Below, in pieces: positions 44,821 to 53,330 of a DNA stretch of 64,000 nucleotides (position 1 is its first letter; each line of letters opens with the position of its first letter). The stretch comes from an uncultured Clostridia bacterium. GTDB taxonomy: Bacteria > Bacillota > Clostridia > Oscillospirales > CAG-272. Made by a program: the position numbers and the translations under genes. The notes below the pieces were generated by a model, which was not told the origin of the DNA, searched no databases, and was given only the letters and a program-made list of their open reading frames with translations. The stretch is taken from the NCBI GenBank assembly GCA_947627815.1, contig CANQXN010000002.1, forward strand, positions 1 to 64,000. Direction: 5' to 3'.

Positions 44821-47085
44821 GTGGCTTTGATCAGTTTAAAAAATATCGGCAAGATCTATGTTTCGGAAGGCGTAGTGGCTGTCGGTATCCGTGGGGTAAA
44901 TCTTGATTTTGACCGGGGTGAATTTGTCGCCATTACCGGCAAATCCGGCTCGGGCAAATCCACCTTGTTGAATGTGATCAGCGGTATGGACAGCTATGAG
45001 GAAGGCGAGCTTTTCATCGAGGGGGAGCCGACATCTCACTATGCGCAGGCGGACTGGGAAGAATACCGCAAACGCTATATTTCTTTCATCTTTCAGGATT
45101 ACAATATTGTGGAGAGCTTTACCGTCCTTCAGAATGTAGAGCTTGCCTTAATGCATATCGATAATCCCAAAGAGCGCAGACAGCGCGCTCTCGCACTCAT
45201 CCGTCGGGTGGGGCTGGAATCTCATATCCACCACAAAGGCAGTCATCTTTCGGGCGGCCAGAAACAGCGCACTGTGATTGCCAGAGCGCTTGCCAAAGAC
45301 AGTCCGGTGCTTCTTGCCGATGAACCGACGGGCAACTTAGACAGCCAGACCTCCAAAGAAATTATCGCACTGTTGCGGGAAATTTCTCGTGAAAAGTTAG
45401 TTATTATTGTTACCCACAACTTTGAACAGGTGGCTGAATACGCCACGCGCCATGTGCGTGTTTATGACGGAAGCGTTGAAGCGGATGAGCGTTTGGCGCC
45501 GCCGTCCCCGGTGCAGAAATCTGCTTTGACGGCCAGCGAGCGGGCGGGGAAGGATGGATTTTTTGCCACGCTTCGCAAAGGCTTTACTTTGGGGCGGGTT
45601 CGCTTTACCGCCAAACCCAAGCTCGCCTTTTTCCTCTGCCTTCTCATGTGTATTTCCACCATTGCCGCTACGCTGGTAACGGCACTCAGCGGCGAAATGA
45701 CAGAACCGATCAGCAACACGCCGATTTTCTCTCACCGTGACGGCCGTTTGATTGTCACGCCTACTGGGCGAGGCTCCCTTTCTGCGGAGGAGTTGGCGCG
45801 TCTGAAAGAAACCACCGGCGCCGTTGACAGTATACGGTATGACGGGCTTTTGGACGCGACGAATTATCTCTGGTTTGAAGACACTCGGACAGGCTGTCCC
45901 TTTATCTTTGACTACGACGAGGGAACAAAACCGGATGTCGGAAGGGCGCCGCAGGCGCCCAATGAGGTGATGCTTTCATTGCCGATCGGCTATCGCGATC
46001 TGTTGGGCAAAGAGTCGATCCGATATCGGCATCTGAGTGATATTCTGAATACCTATATCGGTATGGATCTTGAAGTAGTCGGTGTTTCCTATTTCTATGA
46101 CAATACCAAAGACAGCCGGATGATCTTTACCCGCGAAGGCTTCGATCTCTATTCACGCCTTCAGATGTGTCGGGACCATATGAACTTTTATCTGCAAGAT
46201 GATGTCATGCGTCAGGATGATGTTTCGCTGTATGTGGTCACCGATTTTCCGGAAAACAGCATCGGTGTGTTTTATGCAAACACCTATTGCACGGACAGAG
46301 CGGCGGTGCCGGACACACTCAGGGGGCTTTTTTCCGGCGGCAGAGATTTCTATTATGAGATAGTCGAGACTCCTGATACAGACCAAGGAACCTTGGAAGA
46401 TCCGACGCTTTTGGATCTTTCCCAATGCCAATATGTGTACGATATATCCGAAACGCTGTTGGAAACTATTCAAAAGTTTTATTATAGCTGCACGCTTTTG
46501 GTGAGTCCCGATTTGCTTATGAAAATAACAGACAGTCCAACGATTGGGGACGGATATACCCAAACTTCCTTTTTCTACGACAATGACCAGACGGCCGAAA
46601 AGCAGATTGATCTGTTTCGCAAAGCGGGTTATCAGGCCGTGATGTCTGACGCGGTTATGAAACGCGATTCTTCCGAAGTGCTCCTCGCCGGTATTGCCTT
46701 TCTCATGACAGGATTTTTCTGGGTCGCTTCGATGCTGTTTATTGCGTTCTTTCTGAATCTTTGCTCCAATAAGGCCATGTTGGCTTCGGCGGGGGATATC
46801 GCCATTATGCGATCGATGGGCATATCGCAGCGGGTGATTCGCGTCAGCGTATTTGTTCAGACCCTGCTTGCACTGTTGCCGGCGTATCTTACGGCGGCGG
46901 CTGTGTTCCTCGCCATTTATCTGATTCCTTCCACCAATTTGATTTTCCGCTTCCTGCATTTTGGTGAGTACTTCCTCATCGCGCTTGGCGTCTTTTTGAT
47001 CAGCTTGCGCATGGCGGGTCACTATGTGAAACGGATGTTTCGTGTGAGCGTGAAAAAGACCCTGAAAGGAGAGACGGTTCAATGA
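44821..47085 (+). CDS. Fused ABC ATPase-FtsX-type permease (first of pair)
   Basis: About 755 residues. The N-terminal ATPase has Walker A GKSGSGKST (40-48), signature LSGGQKQR, Walker B LLADEPT and the switch VTHN. A hydrophobic helix near residue 280 is followed by a large extracytoplasmic domain of about 300 residues and a C-terminal FtsX/MacB-type permease with three helices. Family members export peptides or drive lipoprotein or peptide-antibiotic resistance mechanically (MacB, BceAB, YknYZ). The start is uncertain: GTG 44821 gives the usual N-terminus MALISLKNI; TTG 44812 is closer to AAAGGA. Overlaps the second transporter gene by 4 bases (ATGA), so the two probably form a heterodimer. 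Confidence 0.85.
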   Translation: MALISLKNIGKIYVSEGVVAVGIRGVNLDFDRGEFVAITGKSGSGKSTLLNVISGMDSYEEGELFIEGEPTSHYAQADWEEYRKRYISFIFQDYNIVESFTVLQNVELALMHIDNPKERRQRALALIRRVGLESHIHHKGSHLSGGQKQRTVIARALAKDSPVLLADEPTGNLDSQTSKEIIALLREISREKLVIIVTHNFEQVAEYATRHVRVYDGSVEADERLAPPSPVQKSALTASERAGKDGFFATLRKGFTLGRVRFTAKPKLAFFLCLLMCISTIAATLVTALSGEMTEPISNTPIFSHRDGRLIVTPTGRGSLSAEELARLKETTGAVDSIRYDGLLDATNYLWFEDTRTGCPFIFDYDEGTKPDVGRAPQAPNEVMLSLPIGYRDLLGKESIRYRHLSDILNTYIGMDLEVVGVSYFYDNTKDSRMIFTREGFDLYSRLQMCRDHMNFYLQDDVMRQDDVSLYVVTDFPENSIGVFYANTYCTDRAAVPDTLRGLFSGGRDFYYEIVETPDTDQGTLEDPTLLDLSQCQYVYDISETLLETIQKFYYSCTLLVSPDLLMKITDSPTIGDGYTQTSFFYDNDQTAEKQIDLFRKAGYQAVMSDAVMKRDSSEVLLAGIAFLMTGFFWVASMLFIAFFLNLCSNKAMLASAGDIAIMRSMGISQRVIRVSVFVQTLLALLPAYLTAAAVFLAIYLIPSTNLIFRFLHFGEYFLIALGVFLISLRMAGHYVKRMFRVSVKKTLKGETVQ

Positions 47086-49226
47086 TTCAGATCAAACATG
47101 CGGATAAATATTACAATCGCGGCAGGCAAAATCAGTTGCATGTCATTAACGGCATTGATCTGGCCTTGCCTGATACCGGTATGGTGGCCATTTTCGGCCG
47201 TAGCGGCTGCGGCAAGACAACGCTCCTCAATACCATCGGCGGGCTGGATTCTCTGGATCAGGGCGAGGTGATGTTCGGTTCGTTTCATATTGACCGAGAG
47301 ATGGAAGTATATCGGAACAAATATATCGGGTATATTTTTCAGAACTACAATCTGAATCGGGACGAATCCGTTTATGAAAATGTCGCCGACGCATTGCGGC
47401 TCTGCGGCATGAATGACGAGCGTATCATTCGTGAACGGGTGACATCGGCCCTGACCAATGTGGATATGGAACGGTATGCCAACCGGCTGCCCGATACGCT
47501 TTCCGGCGGACAGCAGCAGAGAGTCGCTATTGCCCGTGCCATTGTCAAATCGCCTTCGGTGATTTTAGCCGATGAGCCTACCGGCAATCTTGACGAAACC
47601 AACACGGTTTTGATTATGGATCTGCTTAAAGCGCTTTCCAATGACCGTTTGATTCTTCTTGTAACGCATGAAGCAAATCTTGTAAATTACTACTGCGACC
47701 GTGTGATTGAACTCTTGGACGGGCGGGTTGTCAAAGACTATGTCAATGACAATGCCGACGGATATGCAGCCAAAAACAAGAATGATATCTTTTTAGGAGA
47801 GCTTCCTTGCAGTACAACAGAGCTGCCCGGCGTACAGGTGGAATATTACGGCGATCCGAAAGAGACGGTGCGCTTGAAAATTGTAAGCTATGAGGGAAGG
47901 CTTTATCTTCGCAGTGATACACCGGCACTTCGGGTGCTGGATGCTTCCAGTGAAGTCAGACTGCGGGAGGGCGTATTCCATCCGGCGGGTGAGGGCGGCC
48001 AGAGAAAGAACGCAGAACTTGACATGTCTCATCTTGCCTCTTTTGAGGGGCATCATTTCGGCAGGCTCTTCAATTTCAAAAAGTCGCTCGCGCTGGCCTG
48101 GCAGGCGAACTATGGAAAAAAGAAACGGAAGCGTGAGCGCTTCCTTCGCCTGGTGCTTGTGTTGATGGCGGCGGTTTTGGTCTTTTTGACCGCCTCGACC
48201 GGCGTGGCCATCAAAGAAGTTTCGACTGTGGAAGAAAGCGTAAATCCACATATCTTTTTCATTGAAGAAGTGAAGGATACCGAGGACCTTTCCTCAAAGG
48301 GCTGGGAGGGTACCAACGGGATCGATTATGCGGCGGAACAAAACCAATTTGGCATGGGCGAGTCTTATGCATGGTTTGAGTGGAATAACTTTATTTCCGA
48401 TTATTACAATTATAACAGCAGCGGCCTTTCATCGCCACATACCTTGCTTCCTGTGCGATGCGCCGCCACCTTGGAAGTTGCGGAAGGCAAGGGTCAAACA
48501 GCTGACCACGGTGAAATTGTGATTACGACGGCTGTGGCGGATTATCTTTTGAAAAATTCGCCGGTTGACTTTCTGAACGATTATAGCTCTTTGATCGGCC
48601 TCTTTTGCAACTATGACGGGTGGACTGGCTATGTCGTCGGTATTGTCAGATCGGAGGAACGGTTGATTTTTTCAAATCGCTCCAAGGGGCTGTACGGCGG
48701 TTCTTCGACCTTCCTTGTTCATTCGACCGATCCTGCCGCTACTGAAGCTTTTCTTACGCAACAAGTGGGCGCGGATCGACTGATCACGGCTTCTGACATT
48801 GTTCAGCAGCGCCTGGCCAATGACAAAGTGGAAATCATCATGGCCATTGTCGGCATTGCTGTCATTGTGGGACTGCTGAGCCTTTCGGTTTTCTTCCTCA
48901 TGCGTTCGGCTATGATGACAAGAGTGAAAGAGATCGGGATTTACCGTGCCATTGGCGTTTCACGCAAAAATCTGGTTTTTCGGTTCTTTGTCGAATCGCT
49001 CTTTCTCATGACGATGACGGTATTTATCGGCTATCTCTTTTCCTCGCTGTTTATCGGATGGCTCGGCTCGGTCACCCTCATTTCGGATTTGCTTTATTTT
49101 CCTTTTTGGCTGGCAATCGGCGTGCTGGTCATTATCGCCTCGGCAACGGTCTTTGCGGGTATACTTCCCGTGATGCTTTTGCTGCGAAAAACGCCGGCGG
49201 CCATTTTGGCAAAATACGACATTTAA
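47082..49226 (+). CDS. Fused ABC ATPase-FtsX-type permease (second of pair)
   Basis: 714 residues, the same layout as its neighbour but divergent in sequence: Walker [10 protein letters not shown], signature LSGGQQQR, Walker B ILADEPT, switch VTHE, one helix near residue 365, a 200-residue outer domain, and a three-helix FtsX-type end with the motif [22 protein letters not shown] precedes ATG 47082. The translational coupling supports a heterodimeric exporter. No two-component system, adaptor or peptide gene is next to the pair, so the cargo is unknown. Confidence 0.88.
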   Translation: MIQIKHADKYYNRGRQNQLHVINGIDLALPDTGMVAIFGRSGCGKTTLLNTIGGLDSLDQGEVMFGSFHIDREMEVYRNKYIGYIFQNYNLNRDESVYENVADALRLCGMNDERIIRERVTSALTNVDMERYANRLPDTLSGGQQQRVAIARAIVKSPSVILADEPTGNLDETNTVLIMDLLKALSNDRLILLVTHEANLVNYYCDRVIELLDGRVVKDYVNDNADGYAAKNKNDIFLGELPCSTTELPGVQVEYYGDPKETVRLKIVSYEGRLYLRSDTPALRVLDASSEVRLREGVFHPAGEGGQRKNAELDMSHLASFEGHHFGRLFNFKKSLALAWQANYGKKKRKRERFLRLVLVLMAAVLVFLTASTGVAIKEVSTVEESVNPHIFFIEEVKDTEDLSSKGWEGTNGIDYAAEQNQFGMGESYAWFEWNNFISDYYNYNSSGLSSPHTLLPVRCAATLEVAEGKGQTADHGEIVITTAVADYLLKNSPVDFLNDYSSLIGLFCNYDGWTGYVVGIVRSEERLIFSNRSKGLYGGSSTFLVHSTDPAATEAFLTQQVGADRLITASDIVQQRLANDKVEIIMAIVGIAVIVGLLSLSVFFLMRSAMMTRVKEIGIYRAIGVSRKNLVFRFFVESLFLMTMTVFIGYLFSSLFIGWLGSVTLISDLLYFPFWLAIGVLVIIASATVFAGILPVMLLLRKTPAAILAKYDI

Positions 49227-49246
49227 GATTCTAAACAAACAAAAAC

Positions 49247-49276
49247 CCGGCGCTTGCTTTTTTGAGCAGGCGCCGG
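49247..49276. terminator. Bidirectional terminator, ABC pair / rhaD
   Basis: CCGGCGC pairs with GCGCCGG, with TGCT/AGCA inside. On the minus strand it is followed by GTTTTTG, ending the rhamnose operon. Confidence 0.85.
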
Positions 49277-49299
49277 AATTTGTTTTGAACATGGTTTGT

Positions 49300-50115
49300 T
49301 CAGCAGTCAAAAAAATCTTGGCGGTAGGAAACGCCGAACGCTTCAGCCAGCTCCTTGAGCTGAGCATCCGTGATAGTGTTGATCCGTTCGGTATGTGAGG
49401 TGAGCGTATAAATTTGCGCCGCTTTCTCCGCCGTTTCCACAAGACCAAAAGCCTCATCGGGGGTTTTGCCCGCCGCATAAACGCCGTGCATACCCCAGAT
49501 CACCATGCGAAAACCTTTCATTTTTTCGGCGGTTGCCAGGCCGATTTCGTTGGTCCCGCACAGCATCCAGGGAAGTACGCCAATCCCTTCGGGAAAAACA
49601 ACAATACATTCGGTGGACATCTGCCACAGAGTATGGCTGACGCTTTTTTCATCGAGCGGATGAATATAGTTCATGGCGAGAAGATGGGTGGGATGGCAGT
49701 GGAGAACAATACGGTTTTCGGAATCGACCGAGAGGCGCGCCTGATGGCTCATGAGGTGAGCCGGTAGTTCACTGGTAAAACGGCCACCATCGCGGTATCC
49801 CCAGAATAACTCTGCCGTTTGGCCGTCCTCGCCGATACGGAAGAGTCCCAGATTGGTTTCCGGATCGCGTTTGACATTGCGGAAATATTTTCCGGTGCCT
49901 GTTACCAGAAAAAACTCTCCGGCAAGCGCCGGGGCGGAAAATCCAAGTGGCAGAGTGCGAAGCGACGATGTTGTGGCAAGATAGGGCGCCACCTCGTTTT
50001 CGTGAAGCAGAAAGCTGATGTTGCCGCCGTTGCGTTCGTCCCAGCCGAGACGGTACATTTGCGATGTGAGTTCCACCATTTCCTGCAAAAAGGGGGCGGT
50101 ATTGATGTCCTTCAT
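49300..50115 (-). CDS. rhaD: Rhamnulose-1-phosphate aldolase
   Basis: 271 residues. Splits L-rhamnulose 1-phosphate into dihydroxyacetone phosphate and L-lactaldehyde. Class II aldolase fold with zinc ligands in VLHCHPTHLLAMNY and the later GMHGVYAAGKT; the phosphate loop is RNGGNISF. ATG 50115 overlaps the rhaA stop by 4 bases (ATGA) and follows GGGAGG. Last gene of rhaB-rhaA-rhaD; lactaldehyde could be reduced by alcohol dehydrogenases, though no dedicated fucO is here. Confidence 0.95.
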   Translation of the reverse strand: MKDINTAPFLQEMVELTSQMYRLGWDERNGGNISFLLHENEVAPYLATTSSLRTLPLGFSAPALAGEFFLVTGTGKYFRNVKRDPETNLGLFRIGEDGQTAELFWGYRDGGRFTSELPAHLMSHQARLSVDSENRIVLHCHPTHLLAMNYIHPLDEKSVSHTLWQMSTECIVVFPEGIGVLPWMLCGTNEIGLATAEKMKGFRMVIWGMHGVYAAGKTPDEAFGLVETAEKAAQIYTLTSHTERINTITDAQLKELAEAFGVSYRQDFFDC

Positions 50116-51374
50116 CGGTTTTCCTCCCGCACTTTTTTCTCCCGCAAGGGGAGGACTTTCTTTTCGTAATCCATGATTTTCTGATACCATATTTCGCCGG
50201 TCGGGACGCCGCAACTGTTGCAAAAATGGTTCCAGACATCGCCGAAGGGCAGAGTTTTGATTTCTTCTGTGAGCATCAGCAATTCGCTGAAGTTGGATTG
50301 GTTTTGAAGTGCCTTCATGCGCTCTGCGGGGCGAAGCAGCGCCCACAGCAATGCTTTTCTGAAATTGCGTTCTCCGATGATCCAAGCGGCAATGCGGTTG
50401 ACCGACCCGTCAAAATAATCGAGGGCGATAAAGGTTTTTTCAAGTCTTCCATCAGCAACGATTTCTTTGGCGATTTCTCTGGTTTCGTCATCAAAAGAAA
50501 CGACATGGTCGCTGTCCCAGCGCACCGGCCGTGTGACATGCAATGCCACATGATCGTGAAATAAGTAAAGGGAAGAAAGCTTATCGGACACCGCTTCGGT
50601 CGGGTGAAAGTGTCCATTGTCTACCAGTGGTGTGATGCCTTTTTCCTTGGCATAGGCAAGGGCAAATTCGGCGTTGACGACCGTATAGGATTCCAATCCG
50701 ATGCCGAATACTTTTGACTCAATGGTGGGGAAAACCAGTCTGTGATTGTAGGGAGCGGAGAAGATTTCATCGAGAGAGGCTTTCATGCGGGTACGCGGCC
50801 CGATTCTGTCGGCGGGAACATCCTTCATCCCGTCCGGCATCCAAAAGTTTACAACGCAGGGAACACCGGTGGCTTGCGCAAAATGGGAGGCAATGGCAAG
50901 GCAGGCTTTGCCATGGGCAATCCAAAAAGCGCGCACGGTTGGATCGGGAGAAGAGAGCGTGAGATTGTTTTTCACCATGGGATGGCTGAAAAAGGTAGGA
51001 TTAAAATCAAGTCCTAACCCATGTTTTTGGGCAAATGCAACCCAAGATGCAAAATGCCGTGGCTCCAATTTGTCTCTGTCAACCGGTTCGTCGGGGGAAA
51101 AGATGGCATAGGAGGCGTGCAGATTCAGTTTATGAGCACCGGGGCAGAGTGTCAGCGCCATTTCATAGTCTGCCATGAGTTCTTCCGGTGATGTGGCACG
51201 CCCGGGATAGTTTCCTGTCACTTGAATGCCGCCGGTCAAAGGACCTGTCTGGTCAAATCCCGCAACATCATCCCCCTGCCAACAGTGCAGGGAAATGGGA
51301 ATGTCTTTCAGCACGGCTAGAGCCGCATCGGTATCGACCCCATAGCTTGCATAGATTTTTTTTTGCTTCTTCAT
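50112..51374 (-). CDS. rhaA: L-rhamnose isomerase; native start separated by an A9 frameshift
   Basis: 420 residues in the open frame from ATG 51374. Converts L-rhamnose to L-rhamnulose with Mn/Mg. Family blocks: LHCWQGDDVAGF, GGIQVTGNYPG, KLNLHASYA, GLGLDFNPTFFSHP, WMPDGMKDVP, ESKVFGIGLESYTV, DNGHFHPTE, VRWDSDHVV, LDYFDGSVNRIAAW. The best ribosome site (AAAGGAG, 7 bases away) serves a different ATG, at 51384, whose product begins MSRYEEAKK, the normal family N-terminus, but leaves the frame in an A9 tract (51356-51364) and stops at 51268. Eight A would join the two frames. The in-frame ATG 51374 is 17 bases from that site. So the gene may be weakly expressed, frameshifted, or misread at the homopolymer. 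Confidence 0.92.
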   Translation of the reverse strand: MKKQKKIYASYGVDTDAALAVLKDIPISLHCWQGDDVAGFDQTGPLTGGIQVTGNYPGRATSPEELMADYEMALTLCPGAHKLNLHASYAIFSPDEPVDRDKLEPRHFASWVAFAQKHGLGLDFNPTFFSHPMVKNNLTLSSPDPTVRAFWIAHGKACLAIASHFAQATGVPCVVNFWMPDGMKDVPADRIGPRTRMKASLDEIFSAPYNHRLVFPTIESKVFGIGLESYTVVNAEFALAYAKEKGITPLVDNGHFHPTEAVSDKLSSLYLFHDHVALHVTRPVRWDSDHVVSFDDETREIAKEIVADGRLEKTFIALDYFDGSVNRIAAWIIGERNFRKALLWALLRPAERMKALQNQSNFSELLMLTEEIKTLPFGDVWNHFCNSCGVPTGEIWYQKIMDYEKKVLPLREKKVREENR

Positions 51375-51404
51375 AACGGGACATAAGGGATCTCCTTTTT
51401 TGAG

Positions 51405-52780
51405 TTATATGCCGATCTTCGCGGCGGTGTCGAACGAGGCTCGCAGGATAGTCCTTGCCTCGGCTAGGGTTTTGTGTTCCAGATACATGATTTGACAGGC
51501 CAGATTGCCGTAGACCGTGGCTTCTTTTGGACCGGCGAAAACCTTTTTTCCAAGCGCTTTTTCTGTCAATTGATTCAAATACACATCTGCGCTGCCGCCG
51601 CCAACGATACGGATCTGTTCTATCGGTTCGTGGGTGATGGCCTCGATCTCTTCCACGGCCTTGCGGTAATGCAATGCCATGGAGACATAGACGGTAGCTA
51701 ATATATCTGCCAGTGAAAGGGAAGGTGCTTTCAGATAGGAGCGGATGGCCTGACACATATCAGACAGTGCGGCAAAAGTGGCATCATTGACAGGGATGGG
51801 TTGATAGCAGTGTCCGGTCATGGCCAAGTGCATCATTTCTTCATAGGTATATCTTTTTTCGGTGTCCCGGCGTATGGACTGAATTAACCACATACCCATG
51901 ATGTTCTTCAAAAAACGGTACTGGCCGCCAAGTCCGCCTTCGTTGGTGAAATTGGCTAACCTTGCCTCCTCACTCATGATAGGAGAGGAGCGCTCCATGC
52001 CGATGAGGCTCCAGGTTCCGGAAGAAATACAGACGCTATGAGGTTCCCCGCAGGCGGCGGCAAAAGCGGCCGCGGTATCGTGCGTCGGCCCGGCAATGAC
52101 CGTGGCGCAGTAGCCCACTTGCCGTGCGATCTCATCCGAGAAAGCGCCGATTGGTTCACCTGGTTGTATGGGGTCAGTAAAGAGGGAAGTATCAATTTCC
52201 AACGCATGTAATATTTCTTGATCCCATATCTTGCTTTTAACATTGATTAAAGAAGTGGTGGTGGCGTTGGTATATTCATTGACAGTTTGTCCGGTGAGTC
52301 GATAAGCAAGATAGTCAGGCAATTGGAGAAATCGCGCTGCCTTGTCAAGTCTTCCAGAGCATTTGTCAGCATAAAGTTGGAAAACGGTATTAAAGTCCTG
52401 CCGTTGGATTCCGGTGCGAGCATAGAGCGCGGCGGGGGAAATCCGTTTGTCTACGGCTTGCGCCGTTTTTTTCGCACGGGATCACGGTAGGAAAAAACCG
52501 GGGGTAACAAAGCGCCAGAAGAGTCTAACAGGACATAATCCACGCCCCAGGTATCGATGGCGAGTATTGACGGGCATTTTCCCAGTTCTTTACAGCGGAT
52601 AAGCCCCGTGAGGATTTCACGAAAGAGTAGCTCTGTGTCCCAAACAAGTCCCGCCGGCGTTTTTAACGGCGCATTGTCAAACCGGTAAACTTCCTCTGTG
52701 AAAAGTTGACTATCCTTGGTATGGCCGAGAAACAGCCGTCCACCGGAAGCACCAATGTCAATTGCCAACATATAGTTCAT
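51405..52780 (-). CDS. rhaB: Rhamnulokinase, interrupted by a -1 frameshift at an A7 slippery heptamer
   Basis: Phosphorylates L-rhamnulose. Two frames make one FGGY-type kinase of about 458 residues. The first (52780 to TAG at 52451) carries LAIDIGASGGR, IDTWGVDYV and FSYRDPV; the second, reaching the stop at 51405, begins out of frame within the A tract and carries YARTGIQ, LPDYLAYRLTG, GPTHDTAAA, SSGTWSLIG and GGGSADVYLNQL. They meet at seven A (52466-52472): read as cgA AAA AAA this is a -1 slippery heptamer, followed directly by CGGC-GCAA-GCCG and TAG. A slip back by one base, or eight A, restores the family sequence. ATG 52780 follows GGGGG. Without slippage only 109 residues are made. 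Frameshift, slippage or read error cannot be told apart here. Confidence 0.88.
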
Positions 52781-52809
52781 ACCGTATCCCCCGATCATGG
52801 TATTACCTT

Positions 52810-52838
52810 ATTATAGCGTGATTTGCAGGGTTATGCAA
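52810..52838 (-). promoter_or_regulatory. Promoter of the rhamnose operon
   Basis: Minus strand TTGCAT (52833-52838), 17-base spacer, TATAAT (52810-52815), 30 bases before rhaB. I saw no clear AraC/RhaR-type repeat or cre site. Confidence 0.75.
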
Positions 52839-53075
52839 GGTGCTTTTTTATTAAAATTGTGTTCTTTTTTGCGGTTGTTCTGTAATATCGTCCATTTATC
52901 GGTCAAATGCACTTTTGGCAAACGCTTTTTTGATAAGAGAAAACCATCGAATGTGGTATAATAAAAAATATAAAAATTCAAAAAGATCGATAATCGTGAG
53001 AAAATCCATTAAAATATTGACATATATTTATAAAGCGATAAGTGATATGACTTCATTCCACCTTTAAAAATGGAA
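52839..53075. other. AT-rich intergenic region, possible small RNA
   Basis: No open frame is convincing. A plus-strand extended -10 (TGGTATAAT near 52964-52975) points at the strong hairpin 53076-53110 and could make a short RNA of about 130 bases; a TTGACA at 53017-53024 lacks a good partner. Evidence is weak. Confidence 0.3.
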
Positions 53076-53110
53076 CAGCGAGAGATAGCCGCAAAGGCTA
53101 TCTCTCGCTG
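53076..53110. terminator. Strong hairpin downstream of tRNA-Gln
   Basis: Perfect 15-bp stem CAGCGAGAGATAGCC, loop GCAAA, GGCTATCTCTCGCTG. A T run (TCTTTTTG) follows on the plus strand; on the minus strand TTCCATTTTT follows. It terminates tRNA-Gln or a plus-strand transcript, or both. Confidence 0.8.
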
Positions 53111-53128
53111 TCTTTTTGCGTTGGTTTC

Positions 53129-53203
53129 TGGCTGGGGTAGCTGGATTCGGACCAGCGAATGCAGGAGTCAAAGTCCTGTGCCTTACCGCTTGGCTATACC
53201 CCA
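53129..53203 (-). tRNA. tRNA-Gln (anticodon TTG), CCA encoded
   Basis: 75 bases fold as a full cloverleaf: acceptor TGGGGTA with TACCCCA, D-arm GCC...GGC, anticodon arm CAGGA-CTTTGAC-TCCTG with anticodon TTG, T-arm GCTGG-TCCGAAT-CCAGC, discriminator G and CCA. A consensus promoter lies 25 bases upstream. Confidence 0.97.
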
Positions 53204-53228
53204 ATATTTTCTTTTTAAACTGCCGCTT

Positions 53229-53257
53229 ATTATAGCATGGTTTGGTTAGTTTGTCAA
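53229..53257 (-). promoter_or_regulatory. Consensus promoter of tRNA-Gln
   Basis: Minus strand TTGACA (53252-53257), 17-base spacer, TATAAT (53229-53234), an exact consensus match. Confidence 0.93.
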
Positions 53258-53288
53258 GCATTTTTTATGCCAAAAAAGCAAAAAGCGG

Positions 53289-53323
53289 AGCCGGCAGCCG
53301 GATCAAAAATCCAACTGCCGGCT
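53289..53323 (-). terminator. Terminator of the GH38 gene
   Basis: AGCCGGCAG pairs with CTGCCGGCT, 8 bases past the stop codon; CCGCTTTTTG follows on the minus strand. Confidence 0.75.
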
Positions 53324-53330
53324 TTTGGTC

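Noticed and set aside
49300..50385. 361-residue version of RhaD
   Set aside because: The extra 90 residues are a shadow of rhaA; ATG 50115 has a ribosome site and the right N-terminus.
52839..52960. cre (CcpA) site near GGCAAACGCTTTTTT
   Set aside because: Too many mismatches to the cre consensus in the last four positions and at the third and first.
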